Positions 36,564 through 47,400 of a stretch of DNA of 64,000 nucleotides are shown here, piece by piece. The position numbers and the translations under genes are program-made. The stretch lies in contig SSNP01000007.1 in assembly GCA_006937955.1 (NCBI GenBank), positions 464,929 to 528,928 of the forward strand, given 5' to 3'. This DNA comes from Pachypanchax playfairii. Taxonomy: Eukaryota; Chordata; Actinopteri; Cyprinodontiformes; Aplocheilidae. Numbering within the stretch: the first letter of the stretch is position 1; each line of letters starts with the position of its first letter. The notes beneath the pieces are model-generated. The model saw only the letters and a list, made by a program, of their open reading frames with translations, had not been told where the DNA came from and ran no database searches.

Positions 36564-37031
36564 GGGTGTTTCCTCAAAGCCAAAGAACCTCGCCTTGGTC
36601 CCACCCCGGTTGCCTAGGAGATACGTCATCGGGACCCGCCAAGGTGCGTTCCAATGTTCATGTGCTACCGAGGCATCTGTACTCGGTTTGCCCGCTGTTT
36701 AGCTATCATACCAAGGATACATGCCTTCCCTTGGTCACAAATTTCCCAGAATACATTGTGGTATTTTCAAAAAATGGCGGCTGAGGAGCCGGCAGCAGCA
36801 ACTCCAAAGGCAAATTTCTTGTTTAAATGTAAGTTAACTGATCAGGCTTATATTTAAAATGTTTTTTTTTTAATCTATGCTACTACGATGGGCGGGACGT
36901 AAACAGTGCGCATGAGCGGGTAGCCGCAGTCACGTGAGTTAAGTCTGTTCCAGTGTCCTCGTAAGCAAGACGCCTCGCCTACTAAGGCAGTGTCTCGGTA
37001 GGCAAAGTTCCTTGACATTGAAAAACACCCC
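36564..37031 (+). mobile_element. Non-autonomous DNA transposon with imperfect ~30-bp TIRs and an internal first-exon-like ORF
   Basis: The left end GGTGTTTCCTCAAAGCCAAA and the reverse complement of the right end (GGTGTTTTTCAATGTCAAGG) align with a few mismatches and one gap, continuing to GAACNTNGCCT. The interior is CpG-rich compared with its surroundings. It carries a ZNF143/SBS-like motif (TTCCCAGAATACATTGTGG, 36743-36761) and an ATG-to-donor ORF (36774-36828). I could not name the superfamily; no clear target duplication was read. Confidence 0.6.
36774..36828 (+). pseudogene. First-exon-like ORF inside the 36.6-kb element
   Basis: ATG in good context (AAAAAATGGCGG) encodes MAAEEPAAATPKANFLFK plus one base, then a consensus donor T|GTAAGT at 36829. 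It looks like the 5' coding exon of the element's autonomous parent, kept after internal deletion. The donor is phase 1, the phase that FGD3 exon 2 accepts. Whether it is transcribed is unknown. Confidence 0.4.
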
Positions 37032-37825
37032 CAGTGTCTGGTTTTATGTTGCTGTATCCGTCACCATGGAAACTGAACTCACAACATCCTTTAGCCCAGA
37101 ACCCCTGGCTCCATCAACCACTTGTAGCTGGTGATAGCATTTCCTGTGGCTTTTATATAAATATAGGAATCAGCTAAAAATATTTTTAAGAGTTAGATAA
37201 AGATAGATGAGGCAACATCCAGCCCGTCTTTCAGCCCTCTATAAATGAAACACAGCTTTTAAGTTTTAGCTTTTAGTTTGAACTTCTTCCATGCTTGAGG
37301 CTGCACAGCGTGAAAATATTTTTTTCTTTCTAGTATCCTGCTTCTTTTTTGCGTGCATGTTTGCGCGTCTCTCTTTTACGTCTCCATTTAGTCTGGGCAG
37401 TCAGTCGGAAAGTGTTAGGCTCTCTCATGTCTCCAATGAAGCGTGGTTGTTGTCTTTTTGTACGTCAAACCAGAGGAAAACACACATGCTCCCAAACACC
37501 ATTCCTCCTCCTGGCAGACTCGGTCAGGAGCAGCATTCGCATCTTTTAACATGACCTCCTTCAGACGAAGAGGCCATTTGCCTTTAATTGTGGCTTTGTG
37601 TTGTAAAATCACAGCTTACTTCAAAAGCTCGGTGTTAGAGTGTTAATGCTGACACTGGCTTTGTAGTTGTGTCCTGCTGCTGTGGGGAGGACGGAGGAAG
37701 GTTTCCTAAAGCGGGTAACTAGATGTTTGTTTCTCTTCTGCAGGTCATAGCGTCAGCTCATAGCTAAGATGTGTTTATGTTTGTATTTGTGTACTTATGA
37801 ACTACAAGAAAATAATACTTTATAT

Positions 37826-38030
37826 GGGGCGACTGTGACTCAGGAGGAAAATAGGTCCTCTAGCAGACAGAAGGTTGGTGGTTCAGTCCCAGCGTCCACC
37901 TCCACATGTCAACATGTCCTTAGGCAAGACATCTAACCCTGTGTAACCCCTGATTTGTGTAAATATAACCTGTAATGTAAAAGTGCTCTGAGTGGTGACT
38001 AAGAAAAGTACAAATGTAGCTCCTTTATTG
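37826..38030 (+). repeat. Dispersed fish repeat with B-box-like core
   Basis: Matches, from memory, a very common teleost repeat: GGGGCGACTGTGACTCAGGAGG, AGAAGGTTGGTGGTTCAGTCCC, a TCCTTAGGCAAGACA block and AAAAGTGCTCTGAGTGG. It is diverged. A related fragment (AGGAGGTTGGTGGTTTGATCCC) occurs near 47038-47060. Confidence 0.6.
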
Positions 38031-39310
38031 TATGTTTTATAGTGGATCTAGTCACATTAAGAGGAAAAGGGAACTTTAATGTCTCCTCATAAAACCAAGT
38101 CAATACCTGAGAACACATGGATCTGCTTGTGCAGAGCTACCATAAATGGTAAATTTCACGACAGTAAGCTGTTCTTGGTGATCTCCCAACCCTTCTCCTG
38201 ACAGAGCGTGACTCATTTTCCTGAGCAACAGCCACAAGGGCACTTGCCCTGAGAGAGAGAGGAAGAAACTTATTATCTTGTGGCCTTTATGACAGAGATC
38301 ATGGCAGCGAGGTCTTTAACAACAGTCCAGAAAACCCCTGACATACTGTTTCACAGACATCTGGGGAATAAAGCAAACTCTCCAGTTTAGAGTTGTTGAA
38401 GACACATTTTAAAGAAAACAACCCTTATTATAACTCAGTTTATAATCTATTCAAGTTTTCAGGTCAGGTTTTACAACTTTTAGCTTCATCTGCCCAAAAC
38501 TTAACTTTTAGATTTGCATTATGACAAATATAATCTGTTTTACAGTCTGATGTTTCAGCTGCTGGAGCCAAGAAACGTGTCACAAATTGGTTGATGACTT
38601 TCATGGCGTCCCAGCATACCGTAGCGACTAGCTATGGTAAAGCTAGCTTGTAGCTACATTAAACAGGAAGTGAACATTCAGTTTTGGTTGAGTTAAATTG
38701 AATTTTTGTCATTCTATATTTCTGATGTTTCTTTATATTACTGATATTCTTCACATTGACTGTTAAATAAGATTTAATAGCAGCTCCTTTGATATTTTTT
38801 TGTTCTCGATCCTCCCCGAGAGACAAATGAATGCAAATAACGATGGTAGATTTATTTGCTGCAGTATGATACGTTATCTAAAACTGAATCATTTCACCTT
38901 CAGGTGAAAGACACTCCAGCATAAATGAATGGCTCCATACACGGTACAAATTAAATATAAATCTATGTATTTTATAATATAATTTACTTTGAACACAAAT
39001 TGAAGTAATTTTCCAGAAGTAAAGGTTAATGGCAGGACAAGGCATTATTTTTTTTCACTTACGTTAAAGAAAAAAAAATCTGGTTTGAAGCTCTTTATAT
39101 TCTTTGTATGATTTTTATGACATTTATATATCACAGGATTGATAGTTAACTAATAAAATCTTGATAAAATCAAGTTGGATTGATAGTTTCTTCCGTGGAA
39201 GTCATGAATGAATCTTTGATGTGCACGACTAGCATGTTAGTTGCATCACAGATTGTAATAATTGCATGTTTTGCACGACTCAGTTGGACAAATTTTAACA
39301 CATACATGTT

Positions 39311-39485
39311 GACCCCGGGTGTCCAACTCCGTCCCTGAGAGCCACGATCCTGCATGTTTTGGATATTCTCCGGCTGCAACGTACAAGATTTAAATCCTCG
39401 GCATGCCAACGAGGTTTGCAGAAGCCTGTTAACGACCTGCTGAAGCAGGGAAGCATCTAAAACATGGAGGACAGTGGCTGTCAGG
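39311..39485. mobile_element. Degraded hAT-like palindromic MITE copy
   Basis: Shares GTGTCCAACTCCGTC, AGAGCCACGATCCTGCATG, AGAAGCCTGTTAACGACCTG and AACATGGAGGACAGTGGCT with the element at 51627-51818. The ends are eroded. It explains part of a 208-codon minus-strand open frame at 39170-39796. Confidence 0.65.
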
Positions 39486-41176
39486 TTTAAATAATAGAAC
39501 CAGTTTCTGATGCTTGACTGTAGGAATCTGTCCCTGCCAGTCTGACTTCCTCTGACGTGGGAGTGCAAATATGTCTCTAAGCTATGCTCTGGCATGCTGT
39601 GCTTCAAGGAACCATTAAAGAGGAAACAGGAGTCTTTATTAGCCTGTCTACTGTACACCTGGCTTCTATAACAGGCCTCCTCTTGTACAGTGGTTTGCTG
39701 TGTGCGAGTGTTTTCCCATGACTTTTGGTATATTTTGGCTTCTTGCGCTCTAGTCTTAGTTAATTCTGTCCTGCAAATACCTCCATTTAAAAACATTTCA
39801 GTTGTTTCACTTGTTCATGTCTCCATTCAGAAGTGTTTTTTTAGGCTTCTCCCTCTCTACTGAAGTTTGGGTGACTCATCCAGAATGACTGTAATGAAGT
39901 TTAGACAGGCTGACAGGAGCCGCTGGCTTCGGATGCTTCCTTCTGGAGAAATGCTGTTGCTGCTTCCCCAGAGCCAAAGACACTTGTTTATAATGATTTT
40001 GTCATTTTAAAAAAAGTGTCACTGTTGATTGTGAGTGACCTTTCGTTCTCTTCATGTGGATGTTGGTTTAATTCCAAAGTGCAGCCTATTTCCTCACCAT
40101 CAAACCATCTATTTCGTCAGCCACGCCCCTTTTACATCCACACCCAACCTTTCTGTTTTAGACCCAACAGAACAGGCTGATCCGAACAAGAACGGGCAAC
40201 ACGTTGACCTGTGATGAGGAGGGTTGGCTCACTCTGAGACTGTTTGACTGTCAGCACCTTTACAGACACTCCTCTCCACATGCTGACATCCATCCTGCCT
40301 GGAACAGATGCAGGGTGGTGTGACTGGCATCGTTCCATCTCATCTAGCACACAGCTTCGAGAAAGGAAGCTGGGTTGAGCATGAAAACACAGACCAGGAT
40401 CACTCTACTCCAGTGCTGTGCATTTTTAGTCTTTGACCAATAAAAAATTATCTCCATAATCTGCTAAAGAGCAGATTGTTAAAGATAGACAAGAGGCAGA
40501 AACCACAATGATGCGAGTGTTAAACATGAAGCTATTCAATGAGTTTTGATCCAACAGAAGGAAATTCTGCACATTACAACACGACAAAGCAAAGGAATTG
40601 TTTAATAATTGTTTACAACACACGCTGCTTTTTATTTTAATTAGAATATGTTTTCATAAAAATAGCTGATGATTACCAAAAACTAAACAAAAATGAAGCC
40701 TTGTGCAAAATTTAAACCAGCCAGGCAGGAGATGACCTTAACACTCTTTCAGTATCTCAGCAGTGAGCAGCAAAAAGCTTTTTCCATATTCACAAAAGGG
40801 TCTTTCATAACTGCTTACAAATGCAAAAAATCTAACCTCTTACTGACATTCACACACGGCTGTAAACAAACAGCGATCTCAGTTATAATAACAGTCGTGA
40901 CGGTAAAATTCAGTTCAGCTGTGTTGAGCAAAAAAAAAAAATTAATAAATCCACCAACAAAAGGATAGGATTAATTAAAATAAAATATCAGCACATCATG
41001 TGGGAAATTAAAATGGTGCATATCCACATTAGTTTGTTCTACTTTAAGGTTTTCCTTTAGGAATAGTAACAGATGCAGATGATCAGGGTGAACTCAGTGC
41101 TGCAGTGTTTCTCCTCACCAGTAGGGAGAGCAAATAATTCCATTAATTTAATTAAATTTAATTCAAATGAAAAAAA

Positions 41177-41205
41177 TACTTTATTAATCCCCGAAGGGAA
41201 AATAA
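41177..41205 (+). repeat. LINE-tail-like fragment
   Basis: TACTTTATTAATCCCCGAAGGGAAA resembles the terminal segment of abundant fish non-LTR elements. It is short and isolated. Confidence 0.4.
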
Positions 41206-42554
41206 ATAAGTGTAAAAAGAAACACATAAATAAATGCAACAAAACTAGTTTTTTTAAAGTCTAATTTCTCTGCTTTTATTATAAGTGGATGCCTGTAGAA
41301 TCCAACCAGCTTACAGACTATTTAATAATAGTCGATCAAAAATAAAATAGATCAGAGTAAAACTGCATCTTTTCTCAGCATCTATTGATCCAAATGCAGC
41401 GTTGCCTTGCTTAACAAACTTAATGAACTGATATGATTTTTTTTTTTTTTTTTAGATCTCTGTTCATATGAATCATGGAAAATGGGATGAATATTTATAG
41501 CTGGAAATAACTCACTGTTCTTTTATATGCATATGTAAAAAAAGCTGATAGATTATATTTATGAGCTAGTTTTTGCTCTTAAAATGCAAAACAGACTGTG
41601 GTAGTGTCCCCGTTTTTCTCTTCTTGTTAAAACAAGTTGTAAAATGTGCTAAAAAGCTGAATTTGGTGGATAAGCCCTCCAGTCTACACCATTTCCTTCT
41701 CTTCCTCTGCCGGGGGAACGCAGGCTTTTCCTGATGTGTAATTTTGTGGCTCTGCAAACGATGTTTTGGTTGCCTGCGATATGTTCTCTCTCCTTGGGCT
41801 GCATTTTATTTGGGAAAGGGAATGATTTGCTCGGCTGTGTTTTTGGTAGCTGTGGAGTGTTTTTCTTTGGCCGCAGCAGAACACGTTGCAGCCTCCTGTA
41901 AAACGTTAGCAGATACTTACAATGTTGACAAGCGTTAAGTGTTATTTTGTGGTCAGTGCTGCAGATGGGTTTCTAAGAGACTTGGCTTTGAGACAGAGAC
42001 GTCGAAACATTCGTGTGTGCACGTTGACATGTAGAGAGACGGCGTGCAGGCATGTAAGTGTTGGCTCCAGTAGATTCTGCACTTGTTCAGTCAGCAATCA
42101 ATCAATCATGTCAGACACTGAGGCAGTTGTTGGCTGGTCTTGTCCACCATATTGGTTTTTAAATCCCATCTATCAAGATGTGATAATGTAATCAATGCAT
42201 TCACACTTTAGGGACCAATTAAAATAGATCTGTCCTTCATCCAGAAGACTGATGGGATATTTGTACAGTTTTCAGGTGCTGTTTTAAAAGTTTTAAAGGT
42301 GTGATGACATCACTGTTTAAACTGGCGTAAAGCTATTTCATGTAGTAGATATGACCGCATATGTCAACTCACAAAAGAATTTGATTAAAAAACTAACAGG
42401 GCGGGGGTGTACGGGCAGGTCAGAATCCTCTTCTCAGCAACACGGTTCCTTTCATTAATGATATGTGGGTCTCCCTGGCTGACTTCGCTCTGATTGGCTA
42501 CAACCATTGCCCGCAGCAAGCCTTTCTTCTCGCCTCCGTCAACAGTCCAGTAAC

Positions 42555-42632
42555 ATGGCGAGTGGACGTTTACAACCGTATATGTTCGAGCCTGAAAAGT
42601 CTTCTGAGGAAGACGGAGGGGTGAACACATAA
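42555..42632 (+). pseudogene. Short plus-strand ORF of the THAP element
   Basis: ATG in strong context (AACATGGCG) encodes 25 residues beginning MASGRLQPYMFEPE and ends at TAA 42630-42632. The acidic SSEED stretch and the PYMFEPE motif recall, from memory, the N-termini of transposon-linked fish proteins annotated as 'P2X purinoceptor 7-like'. It is probably the truncated start of the element's second gene. Confidence 0.4.
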
Positions 42633-42832
42633 AACTCAACTAATCACATGAGCGAATAAACAGTGCTGTCAGATGTTATCAATGAAAATAGATTCACAAT
42701 ATGGTATGATAAACCTGTTGCTCACGGACATTGTTGCTAGAGCGGCTATCACATGCTAGCATCATGGACTCTTCAGACCACGAACAAACGTTTATCAGGC
42801 AAGGCAGCATTTTATTAAATAAATAAACTTAC

Positions 42833-43114
42833 AGGTATTGACGATGTGGTCACCTCCTTCAGGGTTGGTAAAGAATTTTTAATTAAAATCAGTTTCTTTG
42901 ACAATCCCAACTTGAATTCACCCAAGTTATGGAAGCAGTCCTCCGTGAAGTGAGCTGAACATATTTTCTAATTGAGGTTATAACTGCGTGGCACTTCGCC
43001 ATAAATGAACTTCAGCCACTCTTCTCTAGTTTTCTCATCCTTCGGGAGTGAGTGTAAACTTCCAGCATGGGTTGAGCATCCTTGGACACAACAGGTCCCC
43101 GTTTGCGTAGCCAT
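42833..43114 (-). pseudogene. THAP zinc-finger exon of a DNA transposon, one in-frame stop
   Basis: Reading the minus strand from ATG 43114 gives a 94-codon exon ending at a consensus donor (CCT|GTAAGT). It shows the THAP C2CH layout: C9-x3-C13, then 38 residues, then C52-x2-H55. It also has the conserved Trp33, a LPKD..R..W segment, HFTEDCF after the second Cys/His pair, and a closing IKNSLPTL comparable to the family's AVPT motif. Codon 49 is TAG (42970-42968), the only lesion seen. THAP domains bind DNA and form the N-terminus of P-element, Kolobok and ISL2EU-type transposases. The downstream catalytic part is missing. Confidence 0.8.
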
Positions 43115-43596
43115 CTCTTCTCAAGTGTAGCAGCACAAGCTAGCGCAACGCAGCTACCGGTGTATGGGCTGGGGGTGGGGGGTTGGACTGTTTACTTCAC
43201 TGTGCACTTTTATTGGACGCTCTGAAATACGTAGGATGAAATGCCACGTAGGAAAAAATGGTGCTTTCCGATTCAACCGTTTTTTAAATATGAAACAAAG
43301 CGGACCGCCCACAAACGGGAACTTTGATACTCGCTTTGGACATTCACACGGCCTCATCAGTGCACAACACATCATGATATACCCCAAAAAACTCAAAAAA
43401 GTGCATTTTGATGTCATAACCCCTTTAAGGAATGCGAATCCCCCCAAAAACTTCCTGAACAGCTTTAGTTTGGAGAAATAGTGTTAACATCCAAAAGAAG
43501 GGATGAGTTAACAGTTGCTCCCTTAAAATGCCTCCAACTCCTAAAATTTCATGGCAAATTTATGTCATTGTTATTTTAAAACCCCCTTTTCATCAC

Positions 43597-43987
43597 TTTT
43601 ATTTCCTGTGGTTATTTCTAAGTGGAAACAGGACCTGCAGCAACAAAGTGTATAGCACATACAGTGCATCATGTCCGGCTAAATGAACGTTGTAATGATG
43701 TTTTAAGACAGCAGTCTGCATTCAGATCAGCTGTTGAACAGGAACTCTTATTCCTTCTAACTGACGTTGTTCAGGAAGTTATCGATAGCACGTAATGTAA
43801 TAAATATTTAGAACTTTTATGAAGAAACCCTCTTCAAAATGGCAGAAATGCACCTTTAACCTTATTTATACTTGTAATAAAATAACCCTCTTTAGAAGGT
43901 AGATGAAAAAAATTGTTTTAACTTACTATTTTTGGCTTTGGGTACTGATGACTCACGGAACAGACCTGTGTTTTTCTCCCATAGTGG
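43597..43987. repeat. 391-bp block duplicated across an assembly gap, copy 1
   Basis: Starts TTTTATTTCCTGTGGTTATT and ends CTCCCATAGTGG immediately before the N run. It is repeated at 44039-44429 with only two single-base differences noticed (near 43699 and 43812). Probably unmerged contig ends rather than a genomic duplication. Confidence 0.93.
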
Positions 43988-44038
43988 NNNNNNNNNNNNN
44001 NNNNNNNNNNNNNNNNNNNNNNNNNNNNNNNNNNNNNN
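43988..44038. other. Assembly gap (51 N)
   Basis: N run between two near-identical 391-bp blocks. Copy 1 stops at the base where the (AAAAT)n microsatellite begins in copy 2. Confidence 1.
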
Positions 44039-44429
44039 TTTTATTTCCTGTGGTTATTTCTAAGTGGAAACAGGACCTGCAGCAACAAAGTGTATAGCAC
44101 ATACAGTGCATCATGTCCGGCTAAATGAACGTTGTAATGCTGTTTTAAGACAGCAGTCTGCATTCAGATCAGCTGTTGAACAGGAACTCTTATTCCTTCT
44201 AACTGACGTTGTTCAGGAAGTTATCGATAGCACGTAATGTAATAAATATTTTGAACTTTTATGAAGAAACCCTCTTCAAAATGGCAGAAATGCACCTTTA
44301 ACCTTATTTATACTTGTAATAAAATAACCCTCTTTAGAAGGTAGATGAAAAAAATTGTTTTAACTTACTATTTTTGGCTTTGGGTACTGATGACTCACGG
44401 AACAGACCTGTGTTTTTCTCCCATAGTGG
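44039..44429. repeat. 391-bp block duplicated across an assembly gap, copy 2
   Basis: Matches 43597-43987 and runs directly into the AAAAT microsatellite. Confidence 0.93.
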
Positions 44430-44497
44430 AATAAAATAAAATAAAATAAAATAAAATAAAATAAAATAAAATAAAATAAAATAAAATAAAATAAAAT
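44430..44497. repeat. (AAAAT)n pentanucleotide microsatellite
   Basis: About thirteen AATAA/AAAAT units right after duplicated block copy 2. Confidence 0.97.
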
Positions 44498-47288
44498 GTA
44501 TGTGTTTAGTACCAAGAAAAGAAAAGATGGGTTTGCGTGCAACACTTTGGCCTAATTGCAGTGTTCATAGTTTTTCTTCTGGTACACAGAGACCATTGAA
44601 AGGCTCTACAGTAGGTTTTATTAAGGCTTCAGTAGTTTCTGGGACAGATGGTCAGTCATCATCAACGACAGGTTTGTAAACTCTCTTGTTTTCTCATGTC
44701 TGTCTCCGTGCATGTGCGTGTTGTCCTAATTGCCATCCTGTGGTTGTTTACAGTAACGTTTCAGGCATCCAGTCAAACAGGGAATGTTTTCTCTGCAGCG
44801 TGCAGCTAAAAAGTCGTCGTTGTAGTTAGAGGGAGTGTTGGATTCTTCAATCAGCCTGTCAGGTCCTGACTGTAGTTTTCTAATATGACTCTGACTGTGA
44901 AGGTCTTGAGTCACGTTGTAGAGAAAAGGTCAGTGAATGTCTCATATCTTACTCTCAGCTTTTCTTATGACCAGACAACAAGGACACTTCAGTGTCTGGT
45001 GAATACAGTCTGACACGCTGCATATCGTTTCCTCTCTTTCTGTATCACGTTTGATTTAGTCATTTTCAAGACAAGTGTACTTTTATCAGATTAGCGCTTC
45101 AACTCTAAAAGGTTTTTATAGCTTACTGTGACCTTCCTCTTGTATTAACAACATGAATCAGCACAGTTGTCACTCCAGTGGCTTTTTCTTTGTTTTTTTT
45201 CCAACTAAAGTGCGTCCAGGAATGACTTGCTTTATTGTGAGACCCCATGACGGATTCCACAATAATTCCACACTATAATATTAACTTGTCAGTCTCTGTT
45301 TTTGCCCAAGACTTGCTGTGTATCATTAACTTAAAGCAGACAGGCCTCTTTTCATTCTTTATTTGCAGCTCAGACTAAATTCAGGAGCGCTCTTATGTAA
45401 CGTATTCCTGCTGTCCGCTCTGTATTGTTCCCGTTATTTATTCAGTCTGTTGCATTTTCCTATTCATGTGCTCAGACGGAAGTAGGCTATAACTTTCTTT
45501 ATCCGCTGCCCTCTCATCCTCTTTCTAGCCTCTTCCTCTCTTATCCCCTTTTGCATAGCGCTAATCTATATGGAGCTGCAGAAATCTTCCCACTTACTGT
45601 GGGAGACATGATGTGCTTACTGACCTGAATTAGGGGGAAGGACAGACCTAACAAGATGACTTACTTCCCCCCTCGTTTGCTCCAAGCACCCCGGAAGCAG
45701 AGATACCAGTGAGGCATCAGGCGCCGCTAATTCTCAAACAACACAGTTCATATTTTTCCTGCAAAGGCTCCAACGCTGATGGTTTACAAAATTGTAGAAC
45801 CAAGCAGGAGAAGAAATATATGACTATAGATATAGATTTGCTGCCTCGTAGCGGGTGACTGGAGAGCCGTTGATCCCTCTGTGTGTATATGTGTGTGTAT
45901 GTGCATGTTGTGCTGAGCTGAGAGGTGAGGCTTTGATAGTTTATGAGAGAAATCAGCTTATCGGTAAAGACTGAGGGTCTGTCTGGGCTGCATATCCTGG
46001 AGCAGATGTTACAAATTGTTGACAATAAAAATTTCTCTTCTGGCTTGTTTTTATTTTTTTGTGTTTGCTTGTAAAGATGATCCTCTTAAAATCCTCCACC
46101 CACTGTGATATCAAAATGTTTTTCATGTATGTTACGCTGTAACATACATATTTGATTTTTGCTCTAAACAAAATACCAGCATTGTAGTGAAGAAAGGTTG
46201 TTTTTTTTTAAATAACCGGACTTACAGGTCTTAATCCACAAAGGTAGCTTGTGTAATTTTGTTCATCTTTCCAAAAGATTTCTTTTCTTTTCTTTTTAAC
46301 TAGGTGTAATAGTTGAAGTAGATCGAGGTCAGAGCCCTGATTCTGTCTCCTGCTGCACAGAGACAGGAATGTGATGGATATGTAAGAATCATGTTCTTTT
46401 CTTCATTTTGTAGAAAAATCAACAAGAAGGGAATTTTCTGAATCCAATTAACTGTGTAAGGGTGAGATAATCAGATCAAAATATTTCTGCTCGGAGAAAA
46501 TATGACACAGATAAAATTAAAAAATCAGGTTACGGTTACATCAGTTACAAAGAAAAGACTCACTGGGAAAAGTAATGAAGATGTAGGAATATTGAGTAAT
46601 TGGGGTGGGGGGTGGGGGGGGTGATTGAAATTATTGAATTGAGGTTGTTGTCTCAGCTTCATCAGCACTGCGTCTGATTGGCTGTCAGTCTGTGTGGGGC
46701 GACTCAGCTGAGTGGAAGTCATCTGTCTCTGGGACGAGAGGAGTGTTCTCACGGGATGATGGGTGATAAATGATGGGGGGGGGGATCAGGCCTGACAGTA
46801 CGTGGATTGTGTGTGTGTGTTTGTAACCTGATTGTCTGTGTGTGTTTTATGAGACAGACGATTCGTACAGTTCTCAAATAATGGTTTCAGAAATGACTGA
46901 AGGAAAATGTTTTGGATGAGTGTTTCACTGTAAGGATTCTAAATGATGAATGTTTCCTGAATGGTCTCAGTATGGAGAAATAGAGGTTACATCGTACAGG
47001 ACTGATGAGCTAACAGCTAATCTGAACACCGCTGGTCAGGAGGTTGGTGGTTTGATCCCAAGCCCTGGGTTACGTGTTGAAGCAAATCAGTCGAACCAAA
47101 GTGTATCACTGTGGTCCTAAAACATCCCAAATCTTTAATATTTATGACAGATAAGGCAAATTTTATCAACTTTTACCAGCAAAATGTAGCACAGAGATTT
47201 ATTTCTCAAATGTATGTGTTACCATTTAAATATGTACAAAATACGATTTGTAGGAACTGCAATAAAATGTAGGATATTAGAGCTGATA

Positions 47289-47400
47289 TAGAATAGAATA
47301 GAATAGAATAGAATAGAATAGAATAGAATAGAATAGAATAGAATAGAATAGAATGCATTTATTGTCATTATACAAGGTACAACGAGATTAAAGCCATTCC
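47289..47400. repeat. (GAATA)n microsatellite plus dispersed repeat tail
   Basis: Thirteen GAATA units followed by GCATTTATTGTCATTATACA and ACAACGAGATTAAAGCC. I recall this as the 3' terminus of a common fish non-LTR element. Such tails often end in simple repeats, so the microsatellite is probably the element's own tail on the opposite strand. Confidence 0.6.

Larger units (their letters stand above)
42293..43428. mobile_element. TTAA-bounded transposon remnant with convergent THAP and second ORF starts
   Basis: The left end TTAAAGGTGTGATGACATCA and the reverse complement of the right end TTAAAGGGGTTATGACATCA agree at 18 of 20 bases. Both start with TTAA (42293-42296, 43425-43428). Inside are a minus-strand THAP zinc-finger exon (42833-43114) starting near the right end and a short plus-strand ORF (42555-42632) starting near the left end. 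Two genes reading inward from opposite ends, joined by a shortened middle, is what an internal deletion of a two-ORF autonomous element would leave. THAP plus TTAA points to the Kolobok superfamily. Confidence 0.82.

Noticed and set aside
39170..39796. 208-codon minus-strand open frame, the longest in FGD3 intron 1
   Set aside because: It runs through a degraded hAT-like MITE copy (39311-39485), has no domain-like pattern and no flanking splice sites that would make a gene.
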